From Betaproteobacteria bacterium UBA2293 (GTDB lineage Bacteria; Pseudomonadota; Gammaproteobacteria; Burkholderiales; Rhodocyclaceae): a stretch of DNA of 10,285 bases. The stretch covers positions 1 to 10,285 of the forward strand of contig DDWF01000018.1 of the NCBI GenBank assembly GCA_002345845.1, in the 5' to 3' direction. The translations under genes and the position numbers were made by a program. Every line of letters starts with the position of its first letter. Position 1 is the stretch's first letter. Shown here piece by piece: positions 1-8,166 of this stretch. Under the pieces are notes generated by a model. That model had not been told where the DNA came from, made no database searches, and saw only the letters and a list, made by a program, of their open reading frames with translations.

Positions 1-1865
1 CGGTGCGCGGCAACGGCAAGATCATTCAGGAACTCGAATCCGAATTCCGCGGTGCCGGCTGGAACGTCATCAAGCTGATCTGGGGTACCCAGTGGGACGT
101 CCTGTTCAACCGCGACAAGAAGGGCATCCTGAAGAAACGCATGATGGAGTTGTGCGACGGCGAGTACCAGACCTTCAAGGCCAAGAACGGTGCCTACGTC
201 CGCGAGCATTTCTTCAACACGCCGGAACTGCGCGAACTGGTCGCCGACTGGACCGATGACCAGGTTTGGCAACTGAACCGCGGCGGCCACGACATCTTCA
301 AGATCTTCGCCGCCTACAACGCCGCCGTCACCCACAAGGGCGCCCCGACGCTGATCCTGGCCAAGACCATCAAGGGCTTCGGCATGGGCCAGGCCGGCGA
401 GGCGATGAATATCTCGCACCAGCAGAAGAAGATGGACAAGGAGCAGATCGGCCGCTTCCGCGACCGCTTCAACTTGCCGGTTGCCGACGAGCAGCTGGAA
501 GAGCTGCCCTACCTGAAGTTCGCCGAGGATTCGGAAGAGTACAAGTACATGCGTCAGCGCCGCATGGACCTCGGCGGCTTCCTGCCGTCGCGCCGGCGCA
601 AGGCGGCGCCGCTGGCCATTCCGGCGCTCGACACCTTTGCCGCCCTGTTGAAGGCTTCCGGTGAAGGCCGCGAGTTGTCCACGACGATGGCCATCGTCCG
701 CATCATGAACATGATGTTGAAGGACAAGAATGTCGGTAAGAACGTCGTCCCCATCGTCCCGGACGAGTCCCGCACCTTCGGCATGGAAGGCATGTTCCGC
801 TCGGTCGGCATCTGGAATCAGGAAGGCCAGAACTACGTTCCGGAAGACCATGACCAGCTGATGTTCTACAAGGAATCGAAGACCGGCCAGGTGCTGCAGG
901 AAGGCATCAACGAATCCGGCGCGATGAGCGACTGGATCGCCGCCGCCACCTCCTACTCGGTGCATAACGTCCAGACCATTCCGTTCTACATCTGCTATTC
1001 GATGTTCGGCATGCAGCGCGTCCTCGACCTGTGCTGGGCGGCTGGCGACCAGCGCGCCCGTGGCTTCCTGATCGGCGGCACCGCCGGGCGCACGACGCTG
1101 AACGGCGAAGGCCTGCAGCACGAAGACGGCCACAGCCTGATCCTCTCCAACCTGATCCCGAACTGCGTTTCCTACGACCCGACCTTCCAGTACGAAGTCG
1201 CCGTCATCGCCCAGGACGGCATGCGCCGGATGTTCCAGGAGCAGGAAGACGTCTTCTATTACCTGACGGTAATGAACGAGAACTACGAGCACCCGGAAAT
1301 GCCGGTGGGTGCCGAGGCGGACATCATCAAGGGCATGTACGCCTTCAAGAAGGGTGGCGAATCGGCTGGTCCGCGCGTGCAACTGCTCGGCTCCGGCACC
1401 ATCTTCCGCGAAGTCATCGCCGCCGCCGACCTGCTCAAGGCCGACTGGGGTGTCGAGTCCGACATCTGGGGTTGCCCGAGCATGAACGAATTGGCCCGTA
1501 ACGGTATCGATACCCAGCGCTGGAACATGCTGCATCCGCTGGACGAGCCAAAGCTCTCCCACGTCGAGCAGAAGCTGGCCGGCGTCAAGGGGCCGGTCAT
1601 CGCCGCCACCGACTACATCAAGTTGTTCTCCGAGCAGATTCGCCCCTTCGTCAAGGCACCGTACGTCACGCTGGGTACCGACGGTTTCGGCCGTTCCGAC
1701 ACCCGCGAGAAGCTGCGTCACCACTTCGAGGTCGATCGTCACTGGGTGACGCTGGCTGCCCTCAAGGCACTGGCCGACAACGGCGAGATCAAGCGTGAAG
1801 TCGTTGCCGCCGCCCTGGTCAAGTACAACCTTGACCCGAACAAGCCGAATCCGCTGAGCGTTTAA
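1..1865 (+). CDS. aceE: Pyruvate dehydrogenase E1 component, homodimeric type (5' partial)
   Basis: Thiamine-diphosphate enzyme that decarboxylates pyruvate and reductively acetylates the lipoyl groups of E2, in the cytoplasmic pyruvate dehydrogenase complex. About 620 residues are present (reading frame from base 3) against roughly 890 for the family, so about 270 N-terminal residues lie upstream; the GTG at base 3 is an internal valine, not a start. The protein follows E. coli AceE closely from memory: GNGKII, GAGWNVIK, DGEYQTFK, YVREHFF and LNRGGHD, then NISHQQKKM near residue 139, where the His matches the E. coli active-site loop His. LQEGINE near residue 300 carries the conserved Glu that activates the cofactor. 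RTTLNGEGLQHEDGHS, LGSG, ERWNMLHPL-like RWNMLHPL, LGTDGFGRSD and LRHHFEVD follow. It ends in TAA 14 bases before aceF, so the two are cotranscribed. The frame is intact throughout. Identification is very secure. Confidence 0.98.
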   Translation, partial: VRGNGKIIQELESEFRGAGWNVIKLIWGTQWDVLFNRDKKGILKKRMMELCDGEYQTFKAKNGAYVREHFFNTPELRELVADWTDDQVWQLNRGGHDIFKIFAAYNAAVTHKGAPTLILAKTIKGFGMGQAGEAMNISHQQKKMDKEQIGRFRDRFNLPVADEQLEELPYLKFAEDSEEYKYMRQRRMDLGGFLPSRRRKAAPLAIPALDTFAALLKASGEGRELSTTMAIVRIMNMMLKDKNVGKNVVPIVPDESRTFGMEGMFRSVGIWNQEGQNYVPEDHDQLMFYKESKTGQVLQEGINESGAMSDWIAAATSYSVHNVQTIPFYICYSMFGMQRVLDLCWAAGDQRARGFLIGGTAGRTTLNGEGLQHEDGHSLILSNLIPNCVSYDPTFQYEVAVIAQDGMRRMFQEQEDVFYYLTVMNENYEHPEMPVGAEADIIKGMYAFKKGGESAGPRVQLLGSGTIFREVIAAADLLKADWGVESDIWGCPSMNELARNGIDTQRWNMLHPLDEPKLSHVEQKLAGVKGPVIAATDYIKLFSEQIRPFVKAPYVTLGTDGFGRSDTREKLRHHFEVDRHWVTLAALKALADNGEIKREVVAAALVKYNLDPNKPNPLSV

Positions 1866-1867
1866 TA

Positions 1868-1874
1868 GGGAGAG
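1868..1874 (+). promoter_or_regulatory. Ribosome binding site of aceF
   Basis: The purine-rich run AGGGAGAGA lies between the aceE stop and the aceF ATG at 1880, with GGGAG five to eight bases from the start. It supports the chosen start and shows independent translation initiation within the operon. Confidence 0.8.
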
Positions 1875-1879
1875 ACAAC

Positions 1880-3523
1880 ATGAGCCAAATCATTGAAGTC
1901 AAAGTCCCCGATATCGGCGATTTCGAGAGCGTTCCGGTCATCGAATTGTTCGTCAAGGTCGGTGACAGCATCAAGGTCGACGACGCCATCGTCACGCTGG
2001 AATCCGACAAGGCCACCATGGATGTGCCCTCCACCGTCGCCGGTGTGGTCACTGAAGTGCTCGTCACGCTCGGCGCCAAAGTGGGTGAAGGTGCCCTGCT
2101 GATCAAGGTTGACACCGGTGCCGCTGCCGCCGCGCCGGCTCCGGCTGCCCAGGCTGCTGCGCCGGCCCCTGTTGCTGCCCCCGCTGCCGCACCGGTTGTT
2201 GCTGCTCCCGCCGTCGGCGGTGGTGTGGTCGAAGTCAAGGTTCCGGATATCGGCGACTTCTCCGACGTGCCGGTCATCGATCTGTTCGTCAAGGTCGGCG
2301 ACAGCATCAAGGTCGACGACGCGATCGCCACCCTGGAATCCGACAAGGCCACCATGGACGTGCCGTCCACGGTTTCCGGCGTGATCAAGGAAGTGCTGGT
2401 CCAGCTTGGTTCCAAGGTCAGCGAAGGCGCTGTCCTGATCAAGGTCGAGACCGGTGCTGGCGCTGCTGCCCCGGCTGCTGCGCCGCAAGCCGCGGCCCCG
2501 GCACCTGCTGCGGCGGCCCCGGCTCCGGTGGCTGCTGCTCCTGCCGCCGCCCCGTCGGCGCCGGCCGCGCTCGCCCCGGCCCTGCCGGTCGGCGGCAAGG
2601 TGCATGCTTCGCCGTCGGTGCGGGCCTATGCCCGCGAACTAGGCGTCGATCTGTCCAAGGTGCCGGCCACCGGCCCGAAGAACCGCATCGTCAAGGAAGA
2701 CCTGACCAAGTACGTCAAGGGCGTCATGTCCGGCGCCATTTCCGGCCCGGTCGCTGCCGCCAGCGGCGGTGTCGTCGGCGGTGGCGTACTTGATCTGCTG
2801 CCCTGGCCGAAGGTCGATTTCGCCAAGTTTGGCGAGATCGAGGTCAAGCCGCTGTCGCGCATCAAGAAGATTTCCGGCCAGAACCTGTCGCGCAACTGGG
2901 TGATGATCCCGGCCGTGACCTATCACGAAGACGCCGACATTACCGATATCGAAGCCTTCCGCGTGCTGCTCAACAAGGAAAACGAAAAGGGTGGCGGCGC
3001 CAAGCTGACCATGCTGGCTTTCCTGATGAAGGCTTGCGTCAAGGGCCTGCAGAAGTTCCCGGAATTCAACGCCTCGCTCGACGGCGACAACCTGGTGCTG
3101 AAAAAGTACTTCAACATCGGCTTCGCCGCTGACACGCCGAATGGCCTGGTCGTGCCGGTGGTCAAGAACGTCGACAAGAAGTCGGTGTTCGAGCTGGCCC
3201 AGGAATCCGGCGAACTGGCCAAGCAGGCGCGTGACGGCAAGCTGAAGCCGGCCGACATGTCCGGTGCCTGCTTCACGATTTCCAGCCTGGGCGGCATCGG
3301 CGGCACCTACTTCGCGCCGATCGTCAATGCACCGGAAGTGGCCATCCTCGGCGTCAACAAGTCGGCCATGAAGCCGGTCTGGGACGGCAAGCAATTCGTC
3401 CCGCGCCTGGTCCTGCCGCTGTCGCTGACCGCTGATCACCGCGTCATCGACGGCGCGCTGGCCACCCGCTTCAATGTCTATATCGCCCAGCTGCTCGCCG
3501 ACTTCCGTCGCGTGGCGCTGTAA
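1880..3523 (+). CDS. aceF: Pyruvate dehydrogenase E2, dihydrolipoamide acetyltransferase
   Basis: Core subunit of the complex: its swinging lipoyl arms take the acetyl group from E1, the catalytic domain passes it to CoA, and E3 reoxidises the arm. The 547 residues read, in order: lipoyl domain 1 (about 5-78, lipoyl Lys44 in ESDKATM), an Ala/Pro-rich flexible linker (80-115), lipoyl domain 2 (117-190, Lys156), a second Ala/Pro linker (192-236), and the small peripheral-subunit-binding domain (about 241-279, SPSVRAYARELGVDLSKV). The catalytic domain runs from about 318 to 547 and ends with the active-site motif TADHRVIDG, where His520 and Asp524 are expected to be catalytic. Two lipoyl domains match other betaproteobacterial E2 proteins and differ from the three of E. 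coli. The ATG has a clear ribosome binding site 14 bases after aceE, and lpdA follows 12 bases downstream. The acetyltransferase, rather than succinyltransferase, assignment rests on the aceE neighbour. Confidence 0.98.
   Translation: MSQIIEVKVPDIGDFESVPVIELFVKVGDSIKVDDAIVTLESDKATMDVPSTVAGVVTEVLVTLGAKVGEGALLIKVDTGAAAAAPAPAAQAAAPAPVAAPAAAPVVAAPAVGGGVVEVKVPDIGDFSDVPVIDLFVKVGDSIKVDDAIATLESDKATMDVPSTVSGVIKEVLVQLGSKVSEGAVLIKVETGAGAAAPAAAPQAAAPAPAAAAPAPVAAAPAAAPSAPAALAPALPVGGKVHASPSVRAYARELGVDLSKVPATGPKNRIVKEDLTKYVKGVMSGAISGPVAAASGGVVGGGVLDLLPWPKVDFAKFGEIEVKPLSRIKKISGQNLSRNWVMIPAVTYHEDADITDIEAFRVLLNKENEKGGGAKLTMLAFLMKACVKGLQKFPEFNASLDGDNLVLKKYFNIGFAADTPNGLVVPVVKNVDKKSVFELAQESGELAKQARDGKLKPADMSGACFTISSLGGIGGTYFAPIVNAPEVAILGVNKSAMKPVWDGKQFVPRLVLPLSLTADHRVIDGALATRFNVYIAQLLADFRRVAL
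1892..2113 (+). repeat. Lipoyl-domain coding repeat, copy 1 (E2 domain 1)
   Basis: First of three homologous 74-codon segments in the operon. By hand count its protein matches copy 2 at 61 of 74 positions and copy 3 at 60 of 74. It is the most diverged of the three. Confidence 0.85.
2228..2449 (+). repeat. Lipoyl-domain coding repeat, copy 2 (E2 domain 2)
   Basis: Second 74-codon lipoyl segment. It matches the lipoyl domain of the downstream E3 gene at 69 of 74 residues, including the first 49 in a row, while about 35 of 222 bases differ, mostly at synonymous sites (hand count). Confidence 0.85.
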
Positions 3524-3529
3524 GGGGAG
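3523..3529 (+). promoter_or_regulatory. Ribosome binding site that decides the lpdA start
   Basis: AGGGGAG begins in the aceF stop codon. It sits six bases before the ATG at 3536, an ideal spacing, but abuts the alternative ATG at 3530. The start at 3536 is therefore preferred. Confidence 0.75.
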
Positions 3530-3535
3530 ATGACC

Positions 3536-5311
3536 ATGAGCAATCTGGTTGAAGTCAAAGTCCCGGATATCGGCGATTTTTCCGATGTGCCGGTCATCGA
3601 CCTGTTCGTCAAGGTTGGCGATTCGATCAAGGTGGATGACGCGATCGCCACGCTGGAGTCGGACAAGGCAACGATGGACGTGCCGAGTACGGTTGCCGGC
3701 ACGGTCAAGGAAGTGCTGATCCAGCTCGGTTCGCGCGTCAGCGAAGGCGCCGTGCTGATCAAGGTCGAAGCCGGAGCTGCCGCAGCCGCGGCAGCACCGG
3801 CTCCGGTTCCGGCAGCCGCGCCTGCTGCTGCCCCGGTGGCAGCGCCGGTCGCCGCCAGCCACGCCGGCGGTGCCGACCTCGAGTGCGAGATGCTCGTTCT
3901 CGGTGCCGGCCCCGGTGGCTACTCGGCGGCGTTCCGCTCGGCCGACCTCGGCATGAAGACGATCATTGTCGAGCGTTACGCGACGCTCGGCGGCGTCTGC
4001 CTGAACGTCGGCTGCATCCCGTCCAAGGCGCTGCTGCACGTCGCCGCGGTGATGGATGAAGCCAATCACATGGCCGACCTCGGCGTTTCCTTTGCCGCAC
4101 CGCAGGTCGATATCGACAAGCTGCGCGCCCACAAGGACAAGGTCGTCGGCAAGCTGACCGGCGGTCTGGCCGGCATGGCCAAGGGCCGCAAGGTCGATAT
4201 CGTGCGCGGTTACGGTGCCTTCCTCGATGCCAATCACATCGAGGTCGAGGAAACCACCGGGACGAGTCAGGAAAAGACCGGCGCCAAAAAGATCATCAAG
4301 TTCTCGAAGTGCATCATCGCTGCCGGTTCGGCGGCCGTGCATCTGCCCTTCATTCCCAAGGACCCGCGTATCGTCGATTCGACCGGGGCGCTTGAACTGC
4401 GCTTCGTGCCGAAGAAGATGCTGGTCATTGGCGGCGGCATCATCGGCCTGGAAATGGCCACCGTTTATTCGACGCTGGGTACCAAGGTCGATGTCGTCGA
4501 AATGCTCGATGCCCTGATGCAGGGCCCGGACCGCGATGCGGTCAAGGTCTGGGAAAAGCAGAACCTGTCGCGTTTCGACAAGATCATGCTGAAGACCAAG
4601 ACGGTCGCCGTCGAGGCCAAGGACGACGGCCTGTGGGTCAAGTTCGAAGGCGAGGGCGCGCCGAATGCCGAGGCCGTGCGTTACGACATGATCCTGCAGG
4701 CTGCCGGGCGCTCGCCGAACGGCAAGAAGATCGCTGCCGAGAAGGCTGGCATCGCCGTCACCGACCGTGGCTTCATCAATGTCGATGCCCAGATGCGGAC
4801 CAACGTGCCGCACATCTTCGCCATCGGCGACGTCGTCGGCAACCCGATGCTGGCGCACAAGGCAGTGCATGAGGCGCATGTCGCGGCGGAAGTCGCGGCC
4901 GGTCACAAGGCCGCTTTCGACGCTCAGGTCATCCCCGGCGTTGCCTACACCCATCCGGAAGTGGCCTGGGTCGGCTACACGGAAGACCAGGCGAAGAAGG
5001 AAGGGCGCAAGATCGAGTCGGCCAAGTTCCCGTGGGCGGCCTCCGGCCGCGCCATCGCCAACGGCGCCGAGTACGGCTTCACCAAGCTGATCTTCGATGC
5101 CGAAACGCATCGGGTGATCGGCGGTGCCATCGTCGGCCCGAACGCCGGCGACATGATTGGTGAAGTCTGTCTGGCCATCGAAATGGGCTGCGACGCGGTC
5201 GATATCGGCAAGACCATCCACCCGCACCCGACGCTCGGCGAAACCATCGGCATGGCCGCCGAAGTGGCGCACGGCTCCTGTACCGACGTACCGCCGCCGC
5301 GCAAGAAGTAG
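3536..5311 (+). CDS. lpdA: Dihydrolipoamide dehydrogenase (E3) with N-terminal lipoyl domain
   Basis: FAD enzyme that reoxidises dihydrolipoyl groups of E2 and reduces NAD+, closing the pyruvate dehydrogenase cycle. The 591-residue protein (numbered from the ATG at 3536) starts with a lipoyl domain (about 5-78, lipoyl Lys44 in ESDKATM) and an Ala/Pro linker (80-110). A complete class I flavin disulfide oxidoreductase follows: FAD-binding GAGPGG (123-128), redox-active pair Cys155 and Cys160 in GGVCLNVGCIPSK, NAD-binding GGGIIG (299-304), second FAD contact near HIFAIGD (426-432), and C-terminal HPHPTLGE with the catalytic His564 and Glu569. Plain E3 proteins have about 475 residues; the extra 115 are the lipoyl arm, as in Ralstonia PdhL and Neisseria P64k. 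A start at 3530 would add two residues but leaves the ribosome binding site too close. It is the last gene of the operon, before a strong terminator. The lipoyl arm suggests an E3 dedicated to pyruvate dehydrogenase. Confidence 0.97.
   Translation: MSNLVEVKVPDIGDFSDVPVIDLFVKVGDSIKVDDAIATLESDKATMDVPSTVAGTVKEVLIQLGSRVSEGAVLIKVEAGAAAAAAAPAPVPAAAPAAAPVAAPVAASHAGGADLECEMLVLGAGPGGYSAAFRSADLGMKTIIVERYATLGGVCLNVGCIPSKALLHVAAVMDEANHMADLGVSFAAPQVDIDKLRAHKDKVVGKLTGGLAGMAKGRKVDIVRGYGAFLDANHIEVEETTGTSQEKTGAKKIIKFSKCIIAAGSAAVHLPFIPKDPRIVDSTGALELRFVPKKMLVIGGGIIGLEMATVYSTLGTKVDVVEMLDALMQGPDRDAVKVWEKQNLSRFDKIMLKTKTVAVEAKDDGLWVKFEGEGAPNAEAVRYDMILQAAGRSPNGKKIAAEKAGIAVTDRGFINVDAQMRTNVPHIFAIGDVVGNPMLAHKAVHEAHVAAEVAAGHKAAFDAQVIPGVAYTHPEVAWVGYTEDQAKKEGRKIESAKFPWAASGRAIANGAEYGFTKLIFDAETHRVIGGAIVGPNAGDMIGEVCLAIEMGCDAVDIGKTIHPHPTLGETIGMAAEVAHGSCTDVPPPRKK
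3548..3769 (+). repeat. Lipoyl-domain coding repeat, copy 3 (E3 lipoyl domain)
   Basis: Third 74-codon lipoyl segment, at the start of lpdA. It differs from copy 2 in aceF at only five residues (Ser/Ala, Val/Thr, Ile/Val, Val/Ile, Lys/Arg), so the E3 arm resembles E2 domain 2 more than E2 domain 1 does. Confidence 0.85.
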
Positions 5312-5359
5312 CCCGGCGCACCGGCTGCAGTTTTATCAGGTAGCCAGCCCGAATGAATC

Positions 5360-5394
5360 GGCCGAACCCCACGTCAGTGGCGTTCGGCCTTTTT
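5360..5394 (+). terminator. Rho-independent terminator of the aceE-aceF-lpdA operon
   Basis: A perfect 8-base-pair stem pairs GGCCGAAC (5360-5367) with GTTCGGCC (5382-5389). It continues after one C-C mismatch into four more pairs, CCAC with GTGG, closing a GTCA loop. TTTTT follows at 5390-5394. It begins about 50 bases after the lpdA stop and faces a convergent gene that ends at 5421. Read from the other strand the hairpin is followed by GATTCATT rather than a T-run, so it should act mainly on the + strand operon. Confidence 0.9.
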
Positions 5395-5420
5395 ACTTGC
5401 AAGCCCTGGCGCGCATTGCG

Positions 5421-8126
5421 TCAATAAGGCTGGGCGGCCACTGCGCCGGGGTGTGGGGCAGCTTTCCCCTCAATCGCGGCGACCAGGCTACGGACATCAT
5501 CGAAGCGGCGATCACCGAGTTCGATGCGATGCAGCTCCGCGCGCACCGGCGTGCCGGCGAGTGGTGGCGTGATGTCGAGGAGATCCGCATCGAGGTTGTC
5601 GCCGGTCTCGCACAGCACCAGGAAATCGTCGCCCATGATGCGGAATACCAGGGCCCGCGGGCAGGCCGCGCTGAGCTCGGTGGCGACCTCGCGCAGCAGG
5701 CGGTCGCCGCTGTCCCAGCCATGCTGCGCGTTATAGGCGGAGACGTGGCGCAGCAACACAAGACAGGCACTGCCCGGGTATTGGGCCGGCGTGTTGCGCA
5801 GTACGAATTCGAGATAGGCGGCGTTGAAGACGCCGGTCAGCGGATCGTTGAAGAAGTAGGCGAAGCGCTGGCGCTCGAGCGCCGTCTTTGGCAGGGGGTC
5901 TTCGCTGGTGGGCGGATCGATGTCGGCGAGTGCGTCGACCGCCGCCTCGATCACGCGCCTGTCGTAGTGGATGCCGGCGAGCGAGCGCAATTCGGCGAGC
6001 GCGTCAGCGACGCTTTTGCGCGGCTTGTAGATGCGGTTCGAGGTCATTGCGTCGAAGGCGTCGGCAACCGCCATGATGCGTGACAGGAAAGGAATCGCCT
6101 CGCCCTTCAGGCCGGCCGGGTAACCGCTGCCATCAATCCACTCGTGGTGATGGCGCATGACCTCGGCCAGCTGGCGGTAAGTGGCAATGCCGGCCAGCGT
6201 TTCATAGCCGACGGTGACGTGCTGTTTGATGAGTTCGTACTCGAGCGGCGTCAGGCGTCCGGGTTTGAGCAGGACCGCATCCGGAATCACGATCTTGCCG
6301 ATGTCGTGCAGCGTCGCGGCATGGGTCAGGCAGGCCATGTCGTCGGCGCTCAGCTCCAGGCGCTGGCCGATCAGCGCGCAGTATTGGGCCACGCGCCGCG
6401 TATGGCCGGCGGTGTAGGTGTCGCGCTTCTCGATCATGTCCACGAAGGAGAGGATCGTCTCCTCGTAGTTGCTGATGCGCTCCTGCTGCAAGCGCGTGGC
6501 TTCGGCACGCTGGGCGAAAGCGTGCAGGGCGAAGCCGAGGTCGCCGGCGAGTTGCTCCAGCATCGCCATCTCTTCGGCGTCGAAGCCGGAGCGGCGGGCG
6601 GTGACGACGCACAGTACGCCGTCGGCCGCGGAGAAGGCATCGGCCCGCAGGGGCAGGGCGGCGACCGCGGTGCCGGCCTCGTTGCTGTCGACGGCGCTGC
6701 AGTTGTCGCGGAAGGCGCGGGCGGCGGTGTCGTTGCCCGCCGGTGTCGCGGCGTGGGCGATGAGTTCGGCACTGCCGTACGAGCGCGCCGTGCTCTCCAG
6801 CCGGCCGTTGTGGGCGAGAGCGGCCCAGGCGAAGCGGTAGTCGCGATGGGCGGCGAGACGATCGCAGCTGGCCGTCAGCATGTCCGCCGGGGCATCGGAG
6901 GTAATGATGATCTGATTCACGTCGGCGACTGTCTCGACGATGCCGCGCAGGTGCTGTTCGCGCTGCAGCAGGGCTTCCACGCGTTCGGTGCGCTCGGCCA
7001 CGCGCTGTTCGAGTGAGGCGTTCAGTTGCCCGAGCTCGGTCTGCTGCACGCGCAGGCGCCGGTTCAGGCGCCCGAAGCGGGCGCTGGCGCCGAGGGCGAG
7101 TAGCAGCGCCAGCAGCGCGGCGGTGGCATGCGGCCAGTACTGGCGCAGCACCTCGGCCGGACTCACCTGGCGCAGATGGCGGTAGGGGCCGATACGCAGT
7201 TCGCGGAGCGCATCGTGTACCGGCTGATAGTTGAGCGGCAGTGACCAGCCAGCCTGGCCGGTCGACGCCATGGCCGCGTCCTGCGGCATCTGCAGCAGGG
7301 CGACCGCAACGTCCACGGCGAGCGATTCTGGAACGCCGGCGAGGCGCGCCAGCGGCCACTCCGGGTAGAGGGCGGTGCTGAGCAGGAAGGGAAAATGCTC
7401 GACCCGCCGTTCGGCGAGCACGTGGAAGTCCGACAACACGATGCTGCCTTCGCGGGCCATGCTTTCCAGGGTGCCGGTACGGGCTGTGCCGGCGGCAACC
7501 TGCCCATCACGCACGGCCAGCACCACCGCGTCGTGGGTGCCGCGGAAGTCGACGCGCTCGAGATGGCGCTCGGGGTCGATGCCGTGGTGCAACAGCTCGC
7601 GCCAGCCCGCGTGCCAGCCGCCGAAGGAGCCGGCATCCACGGCAGCGAAGGGCTTGCCGCGCAGATCCTCGATACTGCGCACATCGCCGCGGTCGGCACG
7701 GGTGAAGATGACGCCGCCAAAGGCGCTCGTTTCGTCGCCGGTCAACTCCCGCGTGCGCAGCGTGACGACTGGCGTCGCGCGGTAGAGCATCTCGAGTTCG
7801 ACGTAATAGGCGGAGTTGGCCAGCACGAAGTCGATGCGTCGCTGGCGCACGGCGAGGTGGATGTCGTCGAAGGCGAGCGGGACGATGGCGAAGCGGTGCT
7901 GCGGCAGCTGGCGGGCGAGGTAGTCGGCCATCGGCTGCCAGTCGCTCAGTGCCCGTTCGGCGCCGCGCATCGCCAGCACGCCGATGCGCACATCGTCGGC
8001 ACGGGCGGTCGGCGCACCGGCGAAGGCAAGGCCGAACGCCAGCAACGTGGCCGCCAGCAAGCGCATCAGCGAAGCGCGGCGCTTGGGCTCGGGTGGGGCG
8101 AGGAAAGGAAGGGCTACAGCAGTCAT
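5421..8126 (-). CDS. Membrane receptor: PhnD-like sensor, GAF, HD-GYP phosphodiesterase, degenerate GGDEF
   Basis: Predicted inner-membrane signalling protein that hydrolyses cyclic di-GMP in response to a periplasmic ligand. From the ATG at 8126 it has 901 residues: a Sec signal peptide (n-region with KRR, hydrophobic core, cut after ARA near 43); a PhnD-type substrate-binding domain (about 45-320; IGVLAMRG, DFVLANSAYY); a membrane helix (about 334-348); a coiled coil (355-395); and a GAF domain (about 395-540). The HD-GYP domain (about 560-735) has its motifs intact: HTRRVAQY, HDIGK (His607, Asp608), HHHEW and DGSGYP. A GGDEF-like domain (about 755-890) keeps NDPLTG and GDRLL, but the signature is MGDDF (831-835) and the metal-binding Asp positions read Leu791 and Arg793, so cyclase activity is unlikely. 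The start is uncertain: GTG at 8174 and ATG at 8066 are in frame, and 8066 gives a compact 23-residue signal peptide; none has a clear ribosome binding site. The sensor ligand is unknown; the PhnD family binds phosphonates, phosphite and other anions. Confidence 0.9.
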   Translation of the reverse strand: MTAVALPFLAPPEPKRRASLMRLLAATLLAFGLAFAGAPTARADDVRIGVLAMRGAERALSDWQPMADYLARQLPQHRFAIVPLAFDDIHLAVRQRRIDFVLANSAYYVELEMLYRATPVVTLRTRELTGDETSAFGGVIFTRADRGDVRSIEDLRGKPFAAVDAGSFGGWHAGWRELLHHGIDPERHLERVDFRGTHDAVVLAVRDGQVAAGTARTGTLESMAREGSIVLSDFHVLAERRVEHFPFLLSTALYPEWPLARLAGVPESLAVDVAVALLQMPQDAAMASTGQAGWSLPLNYQPVHDALRELRIGPYRHLRQVSPAEVLRQYWPHATAALLALLLALGASARFGRLNRRLRVQQTELGQLNASLEQRVAERTERVEALLQREQHLRGIVETVADVNQIIITSDAPADMLTASCDRLAAHRDYRFAWAALAHNGRLESTARSYGSAELIAHAATPAGNDTAARAFRDNCSAVDSNEAGTAVAALPLRADAFSAADGVLCVVTARRSGFDAEEMAMLEQLAGDLGFALHAFAQRAEATRLQQERISNYEETILSFVDMIEKRDTYTAGHTRRVAQYCALIGQRLELSADDMACLTHAATLHDIGKIVIPDAVLLKPGRLTPLEYELIKQHVTVGYETLAGIATYRQLAEVMRHHHEWIDGSGYPAGLKGEAIPFLSRIMAVADAFDAMTSNRIYKPRKSVADALAELRSLAGIHYDRRVIEAAVDALADIDPPTSEDPLPKTALERQRFAYFFNDPLTGVFNAAYLEFVLRNTPAQYPGSACLVLLRHVSAYNAQHGWDSGDRLLREVATELSAACPRALVFRIMGDDFLVLCETGDNLDADLLDITPPLAGTPVRAELHRIELGDRRFDDVRSLVAAIEGKAAPHPGAVAAQPY

Positions 8127-8166
8127 GGGGCGGCACAGTCGGATGCGGGGCCGAACGCTTAGAGAA

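Noticed and set aside
2118..2590. GC-rich short repeats suggesting a tandem repeat or mobile insertion
   Set aside because: These encode the flexible Ala/Pro linkers between E2 domains, a normal feature of the family.
1819..2605. Low-complexity Ala/Gly/Arg-rich - strand frames opposite aceF
   Set aside because: They arise from the GCN/CCN-rich Ala-Pro linkers of E2 read backwards and have no independent support.
2639..5272. An 877-codon open frame on the - strand opposite aceF and lpdA
   Set aside because: It lies entirely opposite two well-supported genes. Its translation is rich in Asp, Arg, His, Gly and Leu without a recognisable domain, as expected from the complement of GC-biased codons. 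It has no start context or promoter of note.
5157..8162. Several + strand open frames (for example 5157-6083, 6144-7016, 7395-8162) opposite the HD-GYP gene
   Set aside because: They are shadow frames of a single long gene whose domains are all recognisable; none shows motifs of its own.
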